Assembly: GCF_006716785.1 (NCBI RefSeq)
Contig: NZ_VFPQ01000001.1
Span: 4,464,001-4,528,000 of the forward strand
Length of the DNA: 64,000 bases
Direction of reading: 5' to 3'
From: Thermopolyspora flexuosa
GTDB lineage: Bacteria; Actinomycetota; Actinomycetes; Streptosporangiales; Streptosporangiaceae
Below are positions 53,200-62,493 of this stretch, one piece after another. A program made the translations under genes and the position numbers. The notes beneath the pieces are model-generated. The model was not told where the DNA came from, did no database searches, and saw nothing but the letters and a program-made list of their open reading frames with translations. How positions within the stretch are numbered: the first letter of the stretch is position 1; the number at the start of each line of letters is the position of its first letter.

Positions 53200-53359
53200 A
53201 TCCCATCACTTTCCGTACTTCCGGCTTCACCGCAAAACGCCGAGCGATCACCATCGGCACTGATCCCCGCTGACGCACATCGACCCACCCCTGCGATCCG
53301 GCGACACCGCCGGGCGTACCGGCCGCGTCGGCGTTCCCGGATAGACGGAGGTGCCACCT

Positions 53360-54259
53360 GTGCCAAACAGTAACGCCGAAACCGGCGGACTAATCAACCG
53401 TCTTCCCGTTGTCGAATCCGAACATCTGATGATTTACGGCGCGCCGCTCGATCTCAGCCGGCCCAGACCGGCCCGGGTGTACGACTATCCGCTGGGCGGC
53501 AAGGACAACTCCGCGGTCGACCGGGAGGCCGCCGAGCGGCTGCTGCGCGAGCTGCCGGACGCGCGGACGGCGGCGAGGGCCGCCCGCGCTTTTCTGCGGG
53601 AGGCCGTCACCTCTGTCGCGTCTGCGGGCGTCAGGCAGTTCATCGACATCGGCGCCGGCCTCCCCACGGCCGAGAACACCCATCAGATCGTGCAGCGGAT
53701 CGCAGCCGACGCACGCGTCGTGTACGTCGACAACGACCCGTTGGTGCTGAGCCACGCCCGCGCCCTCCTGGCGGACTCTCCTCAGGCCGACGCGCGGACC
53801 ATCGTGGTCGACGGCGACCTGTGCGACCCGTGGGGGATCATCCAGCACCCTCATGTCGAGGATCATCTTGACCTCACGCGGCCCGTCGCCGTCCTGCTGT
53901 CCGGGGTACTGCACTTTGTCACGCGACAGCCGGTCGCCGAGGAGATCGTCCGTATCCTGCGCGCCGCGATCCCTGCGGGCTCCTACATCGTCATCTCCCA
54001 TTTCTGGGACGACGGTGCGGCCAGAACCAGGGCGGCCGCGCGGGTGTACTCCGAAGTGGTCACGCCCGTCACCACACGCACCATCGACCAGATCCTCCCG
54101 TTTTTCACGGGCCTGGAACCGGTGGAGCCAGGCGTGACCCGAATCGGCAGATGGCTGCCCCCGGCGGTCGACGGCGACGACATCATGTCGATCGCCGAGC
54201 GCGCCGACATGTGCCGTCTGCCTTTGGTCTGCGGAATCGGGCGCAAGGGGGTCGAATGA
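53360..54259 (+). CDS. SAM-dependent methyltransferase of the actinomycete Methyltransf_19 family
   Basis: 299 residues from GTG 53360, which has GGAGG 8 nt upstream; GTG 53351 overlaps that ribosome binding site. Family signature: 'RPARVYDYPLGGKDNSAVDR', 'AGVRQFIDIGAGLPTAENTH' (SAM motif I), 'RVVYVDNDPLVLSHARALLA', 'PVAVLLSGVLHFV' and 'AGSYIVISHF'. These proteins are extremely numerous in Streptomyces and relatives, often beside XRE, DUF397 and ATPase genes; their substrates are largely unknown. It overlaps the next gene (ATGA). Confidence 0.88.
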   Translation: MPNSNAETGGLINRLPVVESEHLMIYGAPLDLSRPRPARVYDYPLGGKDNSAVDREAAERLLRELPDARTAARAARAFLREAVTSVASAGVRQFIDIGAGLPTAENTHQIVQRIAADARVVYVDNDPLVLSHARALLADSPQADARTIVVDGDLCDPWGIIQHPHVEDHLDLTRPVAVLLSGVLHFVTRQPVAEEIVRILRAAIPAGSYIVISHFWDDGAARTRAAARVYSEVVTPVTTRTIDQILPFFTGLEPVEPGVTRIGRWLPPAVDGDDIMSIAERADMCRLPLVCGIGRKGVE

Positions 54260-54666
54260 TGTCCCTCTATGTCCGATTCGTGGAGCACCTCGGACACGTC
54301 TACTTCGGTGACAGCACGACCCGGACGTCGGTGAAGGTCAGCCTTGCGGCCTGGGAGGAGTTCCGGAGGGACATCATCGACGGTGTGATGACCCCCCAGG
54401 TCCGCCGCGGGGTGCTCTCCATTCACATCGGAGATGTCCCGTCCGCACCGATATTGGGACGTGGCACAGAAGTGATCACATCGTGGGAGGCCTGGAAGAC
54501 GTTCACCAGGCAGGTCAAGAGCGGGGCGTTCGCGATCGATCCGTCGAACGGCCCGAGAACCGCTGTACGGCCGCCAAGCCCTGCGCGGCTGCCTATCCGT
54601 GAGACTTTCCATCTCCCGGATCCGGATCGCCGCAGGTCGCCGGTGTCTGAGCCGTACGGCCGATGA
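54256..54666 (+). CDS. Small protein with DUF397-like segments
   Basis: 136 residues from ATG 54256, overlapping the methyltransferase stop (ATGA; ATG 54259 is also possible), with AAGGGGG upstream. 'HVYFGDSTTRTSVKVSLAAW' followed by 'EEFRRDIIDG' resembles the end of DUF397 ('VRDSK...FSPAAWxxFVxxVK'), and a second similar segment is 'TEVITSWEAWKTFTRQVKSG'. The C-terminal 40 residues are Pro/Arg-rich and probably disordered. Tight coupling suggests it works with the methyltransferase. Confidence 0.65.
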   Translation: MMSLYVRFVEHLGHVYFGDSTTRTSVKVSLAAWEEFRRDIIDGVMTPQVRRGVLSIHIGDVPSAPILGRGTEVITSWEAWKTFTRQVKSGAFAIDPSNGPRTAVRPPSPARLPIRETFHLPDPDRRRSPVSEPYGR

Positions 54667-54727
54667 CGCACCACCTGTACAAAGCATGCGTTCCGAGCAA
54701 GGCTGACCGGGACGCCCAAGTAGGCCG

Positions 54728-54766
54728 AGGGGTCGAAGGGAGGACGTACGTCCGCCTTCGACCCCT
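54728..54766. terminator. Bidirectional terminator before cysS
   Basis: AGGGGTCGAAGG and CCTTCGACCCCT are perfect 12-bp inverted repeats with a 15-nt loop that itself contains GACGTACGTC. It lies between the convergent DUF397-like and cysS genes and is followed by TTGTC. Confidence 0.7.
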
Positions 54767-54813
54767 TGTCATCGCCGCTGTCGGCCAGCGGCTTCCGGCT
54801 TGTGGGGCAGGGC

Positions 54814-56214
54814 CTAGCGGGCCAGCTCCCAGCGCGGGCCCTGCGGGGTGTCCTCGACGACGATGCCCGCGGAGGCGAGCTGGGCGCGGATGGCGTCGGC
54901 GGTCGCGTAGTCCTTGCGGGCGCGGGCCGCCTGGCGCTGCTCGAGGACCACGGAGACGAGGGCGTCCACGGTGTTGCGCAGGCCGGTGTCGTCGCCGGCG
55001 GTGCGCCACTGCTCGGAGCGCGGGTTGAGGCCGAGGATGTCGAGCATCTTCTCGGTCTCGGCGAGGATGCGGGCGACCCGCTCCTTGTTGCCCTGGGCCA
55101 GGGCGGCGTTGCCCTCGCGCACCGACTCGTGGATGGCCGCGATCGCCTGCGGCGTCCCGATGTCGTTGTTCATCGCGTCGACGAACGCCTGCGGCAGCGG
55201 GACGTCGTCCTTGTCCACGTCGTGGCTGATCTCGGCGGCGCGGGTGACGAAGCCCTCGATGCGGCGGTACGCGGTCGCGGCCTCCTGCAGCGCCTCCTCC
55301 GAGTACTCGATGGGCGAGCGGTAGTGCGCCGACACCAGGTAGTAGCGCAACTCGACCGCGCGGACCACCTTGAGCATCTCGGAGACGAGCAGGGAGTTGC
55401 CGAGCGACTTGCTCATCTTCTCCCCGCCGAGGGTGAGCAGGCCGTTGTGGAGCCAGTACCGGGCGAACCCGTCGCCTGCCGCGCGGGACTGGGCCTGCTC
55501 GTTCTCGTGGTGCGGGAAGAGCAGGTCGACACCGCCGCCGTGGATGTCGAACGTGCTGCCGAGGTACTTGGTGGCCATCGCCGAGCACTCCAGGTGCCAG
55601 CCCGGACGCCCGGGGCCCCACGGGGTACGCCAGGTCGGCTCGCCCGGCTTCGCCGCCTTCCACAGGGCGAAGTCGCGCGGGTCCCGCTTGTGCGTGTCCG
55701 TGTCGGTGTCGGCGGCCGGCCGCATGTTCTCGAGCTTCTGGTTGGACAGCTCGCCGTACCGCTCGGCGTAGGAACGCACGTCGAAGTAGACGTCACCGCC
55801 CGCGGCGTACGCGTGGCCCTTGTCGATGAGGCGGGCCATGAGCTCGATCATCTCCGGGATGTGCCCGGTGGCGCGCGGCTCGACCGTGGGGGGCAGGCAG
55901 CCGAGCGCGTCGTATGCCCAGGTGAAGAGCCGGTAGTTGCGCTCGGCGACGACGAACCAGGGCACGCCTTCCTCGGCGGCCACGCGAATGATCTTGTCGT
56001 CGATGTCGGTGACGTTCCGGCAGAGCCACACGTCATACCCGAGGTGCATCAGCCAGCGCCGAAGCACGTCGAAATTAAGACCGGACCGGATATGTCCGAT
56101 GTGTGGCGGAGCCTGCACGGTGGCACCACACAGGTATATCGACACTCGGCCGGGTTCGACCGGTACGAATTCGCGGACCGTACGCGTGCTGGTGTCGTGT
56201 AGGTACAAGCTCAC
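54814..56214 (-). CDS. cysS: Cysteinyl-tRNA synthetase
   Basis: 466 residues, normal length. Charges tRNA-Cys. Seen: the zinc-site Cys in '[10 protein letters not shown]', HIGH in '[20 protein letters not shown]', '[18 protein letters not shown]', zinc ligands '[20 protein letters not shown]' and '[12 protein letters not shown]', KMSKS in '[18 protein letters not shown]', and a C-terminal DALR-type helical domain. The start is GTG 56214 with hardly any leader. This is the tRNA synthetase rather than the mycothiol ligase MshC, as shown by the full C-terminal domain. Confidence 0.95.
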   Translation of the reverse strand: MSLYLHDTSTRTVREFVPVEPGRVSIYLCGATVQAPPHIGHIRSGLNFDVLRRWLMHLGYDVWLCRNVTDIDDKIIRVAAEEGVPWFVVAERNYRLFTWAYDALGCLPPTVEPRATGHIPEMIELMARLIDKGHAYAAGGDVYFDVRSYAERYGELSNQKLENMRPAADTDTDTHKRDPRDFALWKAAKPGEPTWRTPWGPGRPGWHLECSAMATKYLGSTFDIHGGGVDLLFPHHENEQAQSRAAGDGFARYWLHNGLLTLGGEKMSKSLGNSLLVSEMLKVVRAVELRYYLVSAHYRSPIEYSEEALQEAATAYRRIEGFVTRAAEISHDVDKDDVPLPQAFVDAMNNDIGTPQAIAAIHESVREGNAALAQGNKERVARILAETEKMLDILGLNPRSEQWRTAGDDTGLRNTVDALVSVVLEQRQAARARKDYATADAIRAQLASAGIVVEDTPQGPRWELAR

Positions 56215-56350
56215 AAACCAAGGCTAATGCCTTCGGTGACATCACAGGTCACGTTGGCGACCGTGAACCGTGACAGCGCGCCAGAGTTTCGTCCACAGCC
56301 CCCGCGTGTGCGATCGATCGTTTCGGCCTTGGTTCTGTAGTCTGCAAAGA

Positions 56351-58045
56351 GTGGTGAAAGCGCATCCCCCTGTGACGGCAGGTCCGTCCGCCAATGTCCG
56401 TTCGGACCGGCACCGGCCGTCAGGCTTCGCCTTGGTGCTGCGCCGGCTGGTGATCGGCGCGGCCGGCCTTCTGGTCGCCGCGGTCGCCGCCGCCGCGTGT
56501 GTGCTGTCCTTCGACGACCTGCGCGCGCTCGCCCGGCAGGCCGGGGCCCGCGAGAACCTCGCGCACCTCTACCCCGCCGCGTTCGACGCGCTGCTGCTGA
56601 TCGCGCTGATCGGCTTCCTCGCGCTCGGTACGGCCCGGCCGCTCGTGCGCGTGCAGGCCGGGTTCGTGCTGCTCGTGCTGCTCGCGGCGGCCTCGTGGGC
56701 GAACGTCGCGGTGGCGATGCGCTTCACGATCGACGCCCGGCTCGGCGCAGTGATCGTCGGCGTGGTGCCCTGGGTGATGCTGCTCATCGCCCTGTGGCTG
56801 CTCACCCTGCTCATCAAGCACGCCCAGGTACGGCGAGCCGTCGTGGACGAGGCCGACGACGCGGAGCCGCGCGACATCGTGCCGTTCACCCGGGCCGGCT
56901 CCGCCGAGGAGGAGCGTCGGCCGGACGCCGCCACGCCGGACGGTGAGCCCACCGCGCCCCGAGCGGCCGTTCCCGCGCCGCCCGCCCGCTCCGCGGCCGC
57001 GACCGCGCCGGAGGCCGCCGATCGGTCCGCCGCCGCTGCGGATGACGCCGGGCAGGCCGACCGCCCGGCCGCGAGCGCCGTGGTCTCCCCTGCGCCGACC
57101 GGGGTCAGTCACGAGCCTCCGATTCCCGAGTCGGCCACCCTGCCGAGTCCCATCCCGACCCTGGCCACGGCACCCGCCGCCACCTCGGTTGAGTCGCCGG
57201 GCGCATCCGGTGAGCCGACGTCCGCGGAGCGCGCCTCGGCCCACCCGCACGCCTCCGTCGCGGAGGAGCCGCAGGCCGCCCCGGAGGCAGCGGCCTCCGT
57301 TACCGAGCCCGCCACCGTCGCGGATGAGTCGGCCGACACGCGCCCGGTGAAGGAGAAGGGGCGTCGCCGCCCGTGGCGACGGCGCTCGGCCGACGCGGGC
57401 GCGGAGGCGGCGCCGACGGACGTCCGGCCGGCGGGGGTTGGGGAGGCCGCAGGGCCGGTGTCCGCAGGCGAGCCGCAGCCGGAGCCGCGCGACGACGCGA
57501 ACGCCGGGGATGTGGCCGAGACCGCGTCCGCTCCGGGAGGAGGCGCCGCCGCCAAGCGGCCGATCCGGTGGGGTGACCTGGTGCGGCGGCCGTCGGGAGG
57601 CGTTCGGGCCGGTGCCGCTGCCGACACGGCGCTCGCCGAGGGCGGCGTGACCGCTTCCGATGACGCGATGGCACATGGCGCGGCACGCGGTGCCGGGGCA
57701 ACGGACTGGGAGCCGGAGGAGACCGATCTGGGGCCGCGGGAACGGGACGCCTCGACCGACGAGGCCGAGGTCGTGCCCGCCGAGACGGGCACCCGGGTCT
57801 GGCCGCCCGCCACGTCGCCCGCCTCGGTCGAGCGGGGTGCCGTCGAGACGGACGAGGCCGGCTCACCCGTGGAGTCCGAGGCGGACCGGGACACCCGGCC
57901 GTACCCGCACATTCGTGGGCGCTCTCAGCCGCTCACGCGGGACGCGGCGGAGACCGAGTCCAGCGGCTCGCCCACCGTGCCCACCGTGCCGCTCGCGCCT
58001 CCGTCCGTGCGGATGCGCAGCACCCCGACGCCACCGCAGGACTGA
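56351..58045 (+). CDS. DUF2637 membrane protein with long disordered C-terminus
   Basis: About 564 residues from GTG 56351 (start uncertain; several GTG codons are in frame). Four transmembrane helices in the first 180 residues carry the DUF2637 pattern ('CVLSFDDLRALARQAGAREN', 'LYPAAFDALLLIALIGFLAL'), known from actinomycete plasmid-spread (SpdB-like) and chromosomal proteins. The remaining 380 residues are Ala/Pro/Glu/Asp-rich with a basic island 'VKEKGRRRPWRRR', and look unstructured and cytoplasmic. It is divergent from cysS. Function unknown. Confidence 0.72.
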   Translation: MVKAHPPVTAGPSANVRSDRHRPSGFALVLRRLVIGAAGLLVAAVAAAACVLSFDDLRALARQAGARENLAHLYPAAFDALLLIALIGFLALGTARPLVRVQAGFVLLVLLAAASWANVAVAMRFTIDARLGAVIVGVVPWVMLLIALWLLTLLIKHAQVRRAVVDEADDAEPRDIVPFTRAGSAEEERRPDAATPDGEPTAPRAAVPAPPARSAAATAPEAADRSAAAADDAGQADRPAASAVVSPAPTGVSHEPPIPESATLPSPIPTLATAPAATSVESPGASGEPTSAERASAHPHASVAEEPQAAPEAAASVTEPATVADESADTRPVKEKGRRRPWRRRSADAGAEAAPTDVRPAGVGEAAGPVSAGEPQPEPRDDANAGDVAETASAPGGGAAAKRPIRWGDLVRRPSGGVRAGAAADTALAEGGVTASDDAMAHGAARGAGATDWEPEETDLGPRERDASTDEAEVVPAETGTRVWPPATSPASVERGAVETDEAGSPVESEADRDTRPYPHIRGRSQPLTRDAAETESSGSPTVPTVPLAPPSVRMRSTPTPPQD

Positions 58046-58146
58046 CATCCCGGCGATGGCGGTCGGCCGCTCTTCCTCAGATGCGGAGGGCTGGAACGCC
58101 CGCCGAAGCCGTGATCGGCGTCAGCGGACGCGGTACGGCACAGGCG

Positions 58147-58425
58147 TCAGGGCCTGGTGGCGCCACGGCGCCCGCGGATGCCCGCCACGATGCCGACACC
58201 GACGATCGCGAGGACGACCTGCATGAGCAGCTCGATCCAGTCGATGCCCGGCGTCGTCGCGACCCCGAGTACCTGGGCGATCGCGGTACCTATCAGTGCC
58301 GCCACGATGCCGACGACGATCGTGAGGATCCAGCCGATGGCCTGGCGGCCCGGAAGCAGCAGCCGGGCGAGGGCACCGATGATCGCACCGACGATGATGG
58401 CGCCGATGATGGACGAGACGGTCAT
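58147..58425 (-). CDS. GlsB/YeaQ/YmgE-family (transglycosylase-associated) membrane protein
   Basis: 92 residues, three to four hydrophobic helices with the family pattern 'IIGAIIVGAIIGALARLLLP', 'GWILTIVVGIVAALIGTAIA' and 'VVLAIVGVGIVAGIRGRR'. GGGGAGG precedes ATG 58425. These small stress-associated inner-membrane proteins are widespread; no enzyme activity is established. Single gene, convergent with the DUF2637 gene. Confidence 0.88.
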   Translation of the reverse strand: MTVSSIIGAIIVGAIIGALARLLLPGRQAIGWILTIVVGIVAALIGTAIAQVLGVATTPGIDWIELLMQVVLAIVGVGIVAGIRGRRGATRP

Positions 58426-59148
58426 TGCGACCTCCCCTTGAGGGTGACGACTTCGCTCTGCTCCTGAGCGCTACCCTTCCCGGGCCGGTTCATCCGTGTG
58501 TTGAAAAACTCGCAGGTCAGAAGGTAAATCGTCGCCAAGCCCGCCCTCGTACCACGGCTCGGGACGCCCCTCCGCAGGTCGCGTCGACGGTCCTCCGAGG
58601 TATACGGCGATCGACCACTCGTGGGGAACACCGCCTGGCGTCGTGAGGCCGTGAGGGTGTTCGGCCGGTCTGTCGGATCATGCGCCGACATGGGTAAGAC
58701 ACGCCGTGTATCGGCGAAGGTGCGAAGACGGCTCCGGCTCCCATACCGAATCGGTGGGAAGCGCACCCGCGCCTGCCGCCAACATCGCGCAGGTCTTCGC
58801 GCGCAAGCGCCCGTCAGGCACGGTGCGTCGCCGCAGTGGTCACGAGCCCAGCGCAGACGTGGCACCGCCGGTCAGGCGCGAGGCGTCCGAACGGCCCGGT
58901 GAATTCGAGGAGCGGTACCCGCACCTGGTGAGCAGCACGCCCGGCTGCAGCACCGCAGGCGGTGGCCGGAGGGCACGCACAGCGCACGCACCCCCGCGGT
59001 GGAGATGACGGACAGCTCGTGCCGCCACAGGGACGGCACGACGATGCCAACGCTCCAAGCAGGTGAGCGCCGAGAACGGCCTGCCGCGACGCGGCTCCGG
59101 TGTTCCGCCGAGCCGGAGGGAGCCGGGCGCGCCGTACTTCGGGCGCGG
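58426..59148. other. 723-bp region without a supported gene
   Basis: Frames on both strands are open, as expected at this GC, but none shows a ribosome binding site plus protein-like composition. A Lys/Arg-rich frame starting at 58690 and a minus-strand frame ending in 'RRCHVCAG' near 58850 were considered and not accepted. It may be a decayed gene between ispF and the GlsB-type gene. Confidence 0.4.
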
Positions 59149-59625
59149 TCAGCCGCGGGTGGTGGGATCGGCGGGGATGACGAGGGCGGTGGCGATGGCG
59201 GCGATGCCCTCGCCGCGGCCGGTGAAGCCCAGGCCGTCGGTGGTGGTCGCGCTCACGCTCACCGGGGCGCCGATGGCCCCCGATAGGGTCTTCTCCGCCT
59301 CGGCGCGGCGGGGCGCGAGCTTGGGACGGTTGCCGATGACCTGGATCGCCACGTTGCCGATCCGGTAGCCGGCGGCGCGGACCCGCCTGGCGGTCTCCTC
59401 CAGCAGGGCGATGCCGGAGGCACCCGCCCAGCGCGGGTCGGACGTACCGAACACCTGGCCGAGATCGCCGAGGCCGGACGCGGACAGCAACGCGTCGCAC
59501 GCGGCGTGCGCGGCCGCGTCGCCGTCCGAGTGCCCGGCCAGCCCGGTCTCATCGGGCCAGTAGAGCCCCGCCAGGTAGAGCGGGCGGCCCGATGCGAAAG
59601 GGTGGACGTCTGTTCCGACGCCCAC
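59149..59625 (-). CDS. ispF: 2-C-methyl-D-erythritol 2,4-cyclodiphosphate synthase
   Basis: 158 residues from GTG 59625. Makes MEcPP from CDP-methylerythritol phosphate in the non-mevalonate isoprenoid pathway. Metal ligands are in '[18 protein letters not shown]' (Asp-x-His) and '[20 protein letters not shown]' (His); further signatures are '[20 protein letters not shown]', '[19 protein letters not shown]' and '[20 protein letters not shown]'. It follows carD by 47 nt. The usual upstream partner ispD is missing from this position. Confidence 0.93.
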   Translation of the reverse strand: MGVGTDVHPFASGRPLYLAGLYWPDETGLAGHSDGDAAAHAACDALLSASGLGDLGQVFGTSDPRWAGASGIALLEETARRVRAAGYRIGNVAIQVIGNRPKLAPRRAEAEKTLSGAIGAPVSVSATTTDGLGFTGRGEGIAAIATALVIPADPTTRG

Positions 59626-59672
59626 CCTGGGCCAAACCTGTAAAGCCTCGGCGTCCCGCCCGGGAACGTCGT

Positions 59673-60161
59673 TCAACACGAGGTGGCGAGGACCTCGTCG
59701 AGCAGCGCCTCGGCCTTGTCCTCGTTCGTCTTCTCGGCGAGCGCGAGCTCGCTGACGAGGATCTGCCGAGCCTTGGCGAGCATGCGCTTCTCGCCGGCGG
59801 ACAGGCCGCGCTCCTTGTCCCTCCGCCACAGGTCCCGGACGACCTCGGCTACCTTGTTGACGTCACCGGACGCCAGCTTCTCGAGGTTCGCCTTGTAGCG
59901 GCGGGACCAGTTCGTCGGTTCTTCGGTGTGCGGCATGCGCAGCACGTCGAAGACACGCTCGAGCCCTTCCTGCCCGACAACGTCGCGCACACCGACGAGC
60001 TCGGCGTTGTCGGCGGGAACCTGTACGGTAAGGTCGCCCTTGTCGACCTTGAGGACCAGGTAGGTCCTCTCCTCGCCCTTGATGACGCGGGTCGTAATGG
60101 CTTCGATCCGAGCAGCCCCGTGGTGGGGGTAGACGACAGTGTCGCCGACCTGGAAAGTCAT
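59673..60161 (-). CDS. carD: CarD-family RNA polymerase-binding transcription factor
   Basis: 162 residues from ATG 60161 (AAGGGG upstream), the same length as mycobacterial CarD. An N-terminal RNA-polymerase interaction domain ('[20 protein letters not shown]', '[20 protein letters not shown]') and a helical DNA-binding domain ('[20 protein letters not shown]', '[20 protein letters not shown]') with the promoter-wedging Trp. CarD stabilises open complexes at rRNA and many other promoters and is essential in mycobacteria. The order lpqE / carD / ispF / cysS / rlmB is conserved. Confidence 0.94.
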   Translation of the reverse strand: MTFQVGDTVVYPHHGAARIEAITTRVIKGEERTYLVLKVDKGDLTVQVPADNAELVGVRDVVGQEGLERVFDVLRMPHTEEPTNWSRRYKANLEKLASGDVNKVAEVVRDLWRRDKERGLSAGEKRMLAKARQILVSELALAEKTNEDKAEALLDEVLATSC

Positions 60162-60423
60162 GTGAGAAGTACCCCTTCCGCTATCTCCAGAGTACCACGC
60201 CTTTACAGCCTCCCGGAACAGTGAAATCAACATAACCGCAGGTCAAACGGTCATTTTAGGGCTTGACAAGGGCTCGATGATGTGCTTCGTGATCCTTTAT
60301 CCGGGACATGACCTGCGCTCCGAGCGGCTTTATCCACCACACCAGGGTGCCTCATCCACGGCCGGACGGCACGGATAAGGTTGTCTGCCGACAAACATCA
60401 GTTGTACCAAGGAGACCACAGCC

Positions 60424-61056
60424 GTGACCCGCACCAGCCGACCCAGGGTGCTCGCCGTCGCCGCGCTCCTCGCCGTCGCCCCGGCTCTGGGCGCGTGTGG
60501 CGCAGGTTTCGACGCCAACCTGGCTCAGCCGTACACCCCGACCGAGGCCGCTGAGGCGTCGCACAACGGCATCACCGTCGCGCAGGCGTTCATCCTCGGC
60601 CCGGAATCGGGTCAGACCCTTCCCGCGGGCTCGGCCGCGCCTCTCTACCTCACCATGGTGAACGACAACGCGTCGGCCGACCAGCTCACCGGCATCACGG
60701 TCGACAACCAGTTCGCGGACTCCGCCCGGACCGCGAGCGCGATCTCCCTTCCGCCGGGCACCCTGGTGAAGAGCGCGAACCCCGAGCCGCAGATCGTCGT
60801 GGAGAACCTCAAGAAGCCGCTGCGGGGCGGGGAGAACGTCAAGCTGACGCTCCAGTTCCAGAACGCCGGCGCCATCGACATGAACGTGCCGGTGATCACC
60901 CGCAGCCGTGAGTTCGCCACCTACCAGCCCGCGCCCAACGCCACGCCGGGCGCCGAGGCCACCCCGACCGCGACGCCGACCGACGACGCGTCTCCGGCCG
61001 CGTCGCCCGAGGCGACCGACTCGCCCGGCCCGGAGGCGACCGAGGCCGCCGAGTAA
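60424..61056 (+). CDS. lpqE: LpqE-like lipoprotein
   Basis: 210 residues from GTG 60424 (AAGGAG 9 nt upstream). A lipoprotein signal with lipobox 'ALGAC' (Cys near residue 25) is followed by a single beta-rich domain ('AQAFILGPESGQTLPAGSAA', 'LYLTMVNDNASADQLTGITV') resembling the copper-chaperone PCuAC/DUF461 fold, but the Met/His copper ligands are not obvious. A Thr/Pro/Ala/Glu-rich tail ends the protein. Its position, divergent from carD, matches lpqE in mycobacteria. A TTGACA hexamer is present in the 190-bp intergenic region (60263-60268). Confidence 0.8.
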   Translation: MTRTSRPRVLAVAALLAVAPALGACGAGFDANLAQPYTPTEAAEASHNGITVAQAFILGPESGQTLPAGSAAPLYLTMVNDNASADQLTGITVDNQFADSARTASAISLPPGTLVKSANPEPQIVVENLKKPLRGGENVKLTLQFQNAGAIDMNVPVITRSREFATYQPAPNATPGAEATPTATPTDDASPAASPEATDSPGPEATEAAE

Positions 61057-61090
61057 GGCACCGGCGCACGCCGCACCGGACGCCGGTGCC
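61057..61090 (+). terminator. Hairpin after lpqE
   Basis: GGCACCGGCG and CGCCGGTGCC form a perfect 10-bp stem with a 14-nt loop that starts right after the lpqE stop codon. No T tract. Confidence 0.55.
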
Positions 61091-61651
61091 CGGCCGTACC
61101 CGCCGCGTCCGCGCGGGACGGCCGGCACGCGTCTCCCGACGGGCCAGGCCACGCCGAGCGCTCCACCCGATCCGGCGCGCGAGCGGCCGCGCCGGACGCC
61201 GACGACGTGGGCCGAGCCGGGCCACTCCCCCTTCCCGCCACGCCACCACGCCGCACCGGTCAGGCGGCCGGCTCCCGTCTGACCGGTGAGCTTCGCCCGG
61301 CACGGCCCCGAAGGTCCGCTTCCGCACCGCGTACGTCAGGGCGCGCCACGGATCCGGCACGTCGACGATCGGGCGCGCCGGGGCCTCGGCCGGCCACGCC
61401 GTACGCGGACGACGTCACGCCGCGTGTCCGCGGGCGGCCGTACCGGACCGCGGTCCGAGCAGCGGCATGCGGTACGGCCGGGCCGCGACGGGCACGCGGC
61501 ATCGTCGCCCCGGATCCGGCGGCCCGGCAGCCGGGCGGGGACCATGCGGTCCGCTGCCCGGTGCCGAGCGGCATTCGTCAAAGCGGCATGCCGTGCCGGC
61601 GCCGCACGCGCGGCACCGGCGCGGTCTGCGGCCCGCGGGCCGGAGGGTGCG
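61091..61651. other. 561-bp intergenic region between lpqE and regX3
   Basis: Very GC-rich, no supported gene. Many GTAC-containing words (CCGTACC, GTACGG) occur, as elsewhere in the window. The two flanking genes converge here. Confidence 0.45.
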
Positions 61652-62344
61652 TCACTCCTCGTCGGCCGGGTCGAACTTGTAGCCGAGGCCGCGCACGGTG
61701 AGGATGCAGCGGGGGCGCGCCGGGTCGAGCTCGATCTTGGCGCGCAGCCGCTTGATGTGCACGTCCAGGGTCTTGGTGTCGCCGACGTAGTCGGCGCCCC
61801 AGACGCGGTCGATGAGCTGGCCCCGGGTGAGCACGCGGCCCGCGTTGCGCAGCAGTACCTCGAGCAGCTCGAACTCCTTGAGCGGCAGCTGTACGGCCTG
61901 CCCGCGCACGGTGACCACGTGCCGGTCCACGTCCATGCGCACCGGCCCCACGCTGAGCACGGACGGCTCGGGCTCGTCCGCGTCCCCGCGGCGGCGCAGC
62001 ACCGCGCGCATGCGGGCGACGAGCTCACGCGAGGAGAACGGCTTGGTGACGTAGTCGTCGGCGCCGAGCTCCAGCCCGACCACCTTGTCGATCTCGCTGT
62101 CCTTCGCGGTCAGCATGATCACCGGCACCTTGGACCGCTGCCGCAGCGAGCGGCACACCTCGGTCCCGGGCAGGCCGGGCAGCATGAGGTCGAGCAGCAC
62201 GAGATCGGCCCCGTTGCGGTCGAAGACCTCGAGCGCCTCGGGCCCGGTCGCGGCGACCGCGACCTCGAAGCCCTCCTTGCGGAGCATGTACGAAAGGGCG
62301 TCGGAGAACGACTCCTCGTCCTCGACCACGAGTACCCGGGTCAT
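61652..62344 (-). CDS. regX3: Two-component response regulator RegX3/PhoP type
   Basis: 230 residues from ATG 62344 (GGAGGAAGG upstream). Receiver domain with acidic pocket 'VLVVEDEESFSDALSYML', phospho-acceptor Asp in 'ADLVLLDLMLPGLPG', and 'MLTAKDSEIDKVVGLELGAD' plus 'YVTKPF'; then an OmpR-type winged helix ('LPLKEFELLEVLLRNAGRVL', 'DTKTLDVHIKRLRAKIELD', 'VRGLGYKFDP'). In actinobacteria it controls phosphate uptake genes at 11-bp direct repeats (PHO boxes). It lies 149 bp downstream of senX3, in the usual order. Confidence 0.92.
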   Translation of the reverse strand: MTRVLVVEDEESFSDALSYMLRKEGFEVAVAATGPEALEVFDRNGADLVLLDLMLPGLPGTEVCRSLRQRSKVPVIMLTAKDSEIDKVVGLELGADDYVTKPFSSRELVARMRAVLRRRGDADEPEPSVLSVGPVRMDVDRHVVTVRGQAVQLPLKEFELLEVLLRNAGRVLTRGQLIDRVWGADYVGDTKTLDVHIKRLRAKIELDPARPRCILTVRGLGYKFDPADEE

Positions 62345-62493
62345 CAGCCTTCCTCCATCACGGGTTGGACCGGGGGTGTCACGCCGGCGCGGCCACGCGC
62401 GGTCGGCGTGCGTCCTGTGCTGGGTTCCGCTCCCGGGGTACGGCCTGCGGTGGCCGATCCGGTGCGCGTGGGCGGTCGGTCGGGCCGGAGTGG

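Noticed and set aside
56351-58045. DUF2637 protein as sign of a conjugative plasmid
   Set aside because: It lies in conserved chromosome next to cysS and ispF without transfer genes, so a chromosomal family member is more likely.
58422-58865. 147-codon minus-strand frame upstream of the GlsB-type gene
   Set aside because: Arg-rich, no recognisable domain, overlaps the GlsB start region; treated as non-coding.
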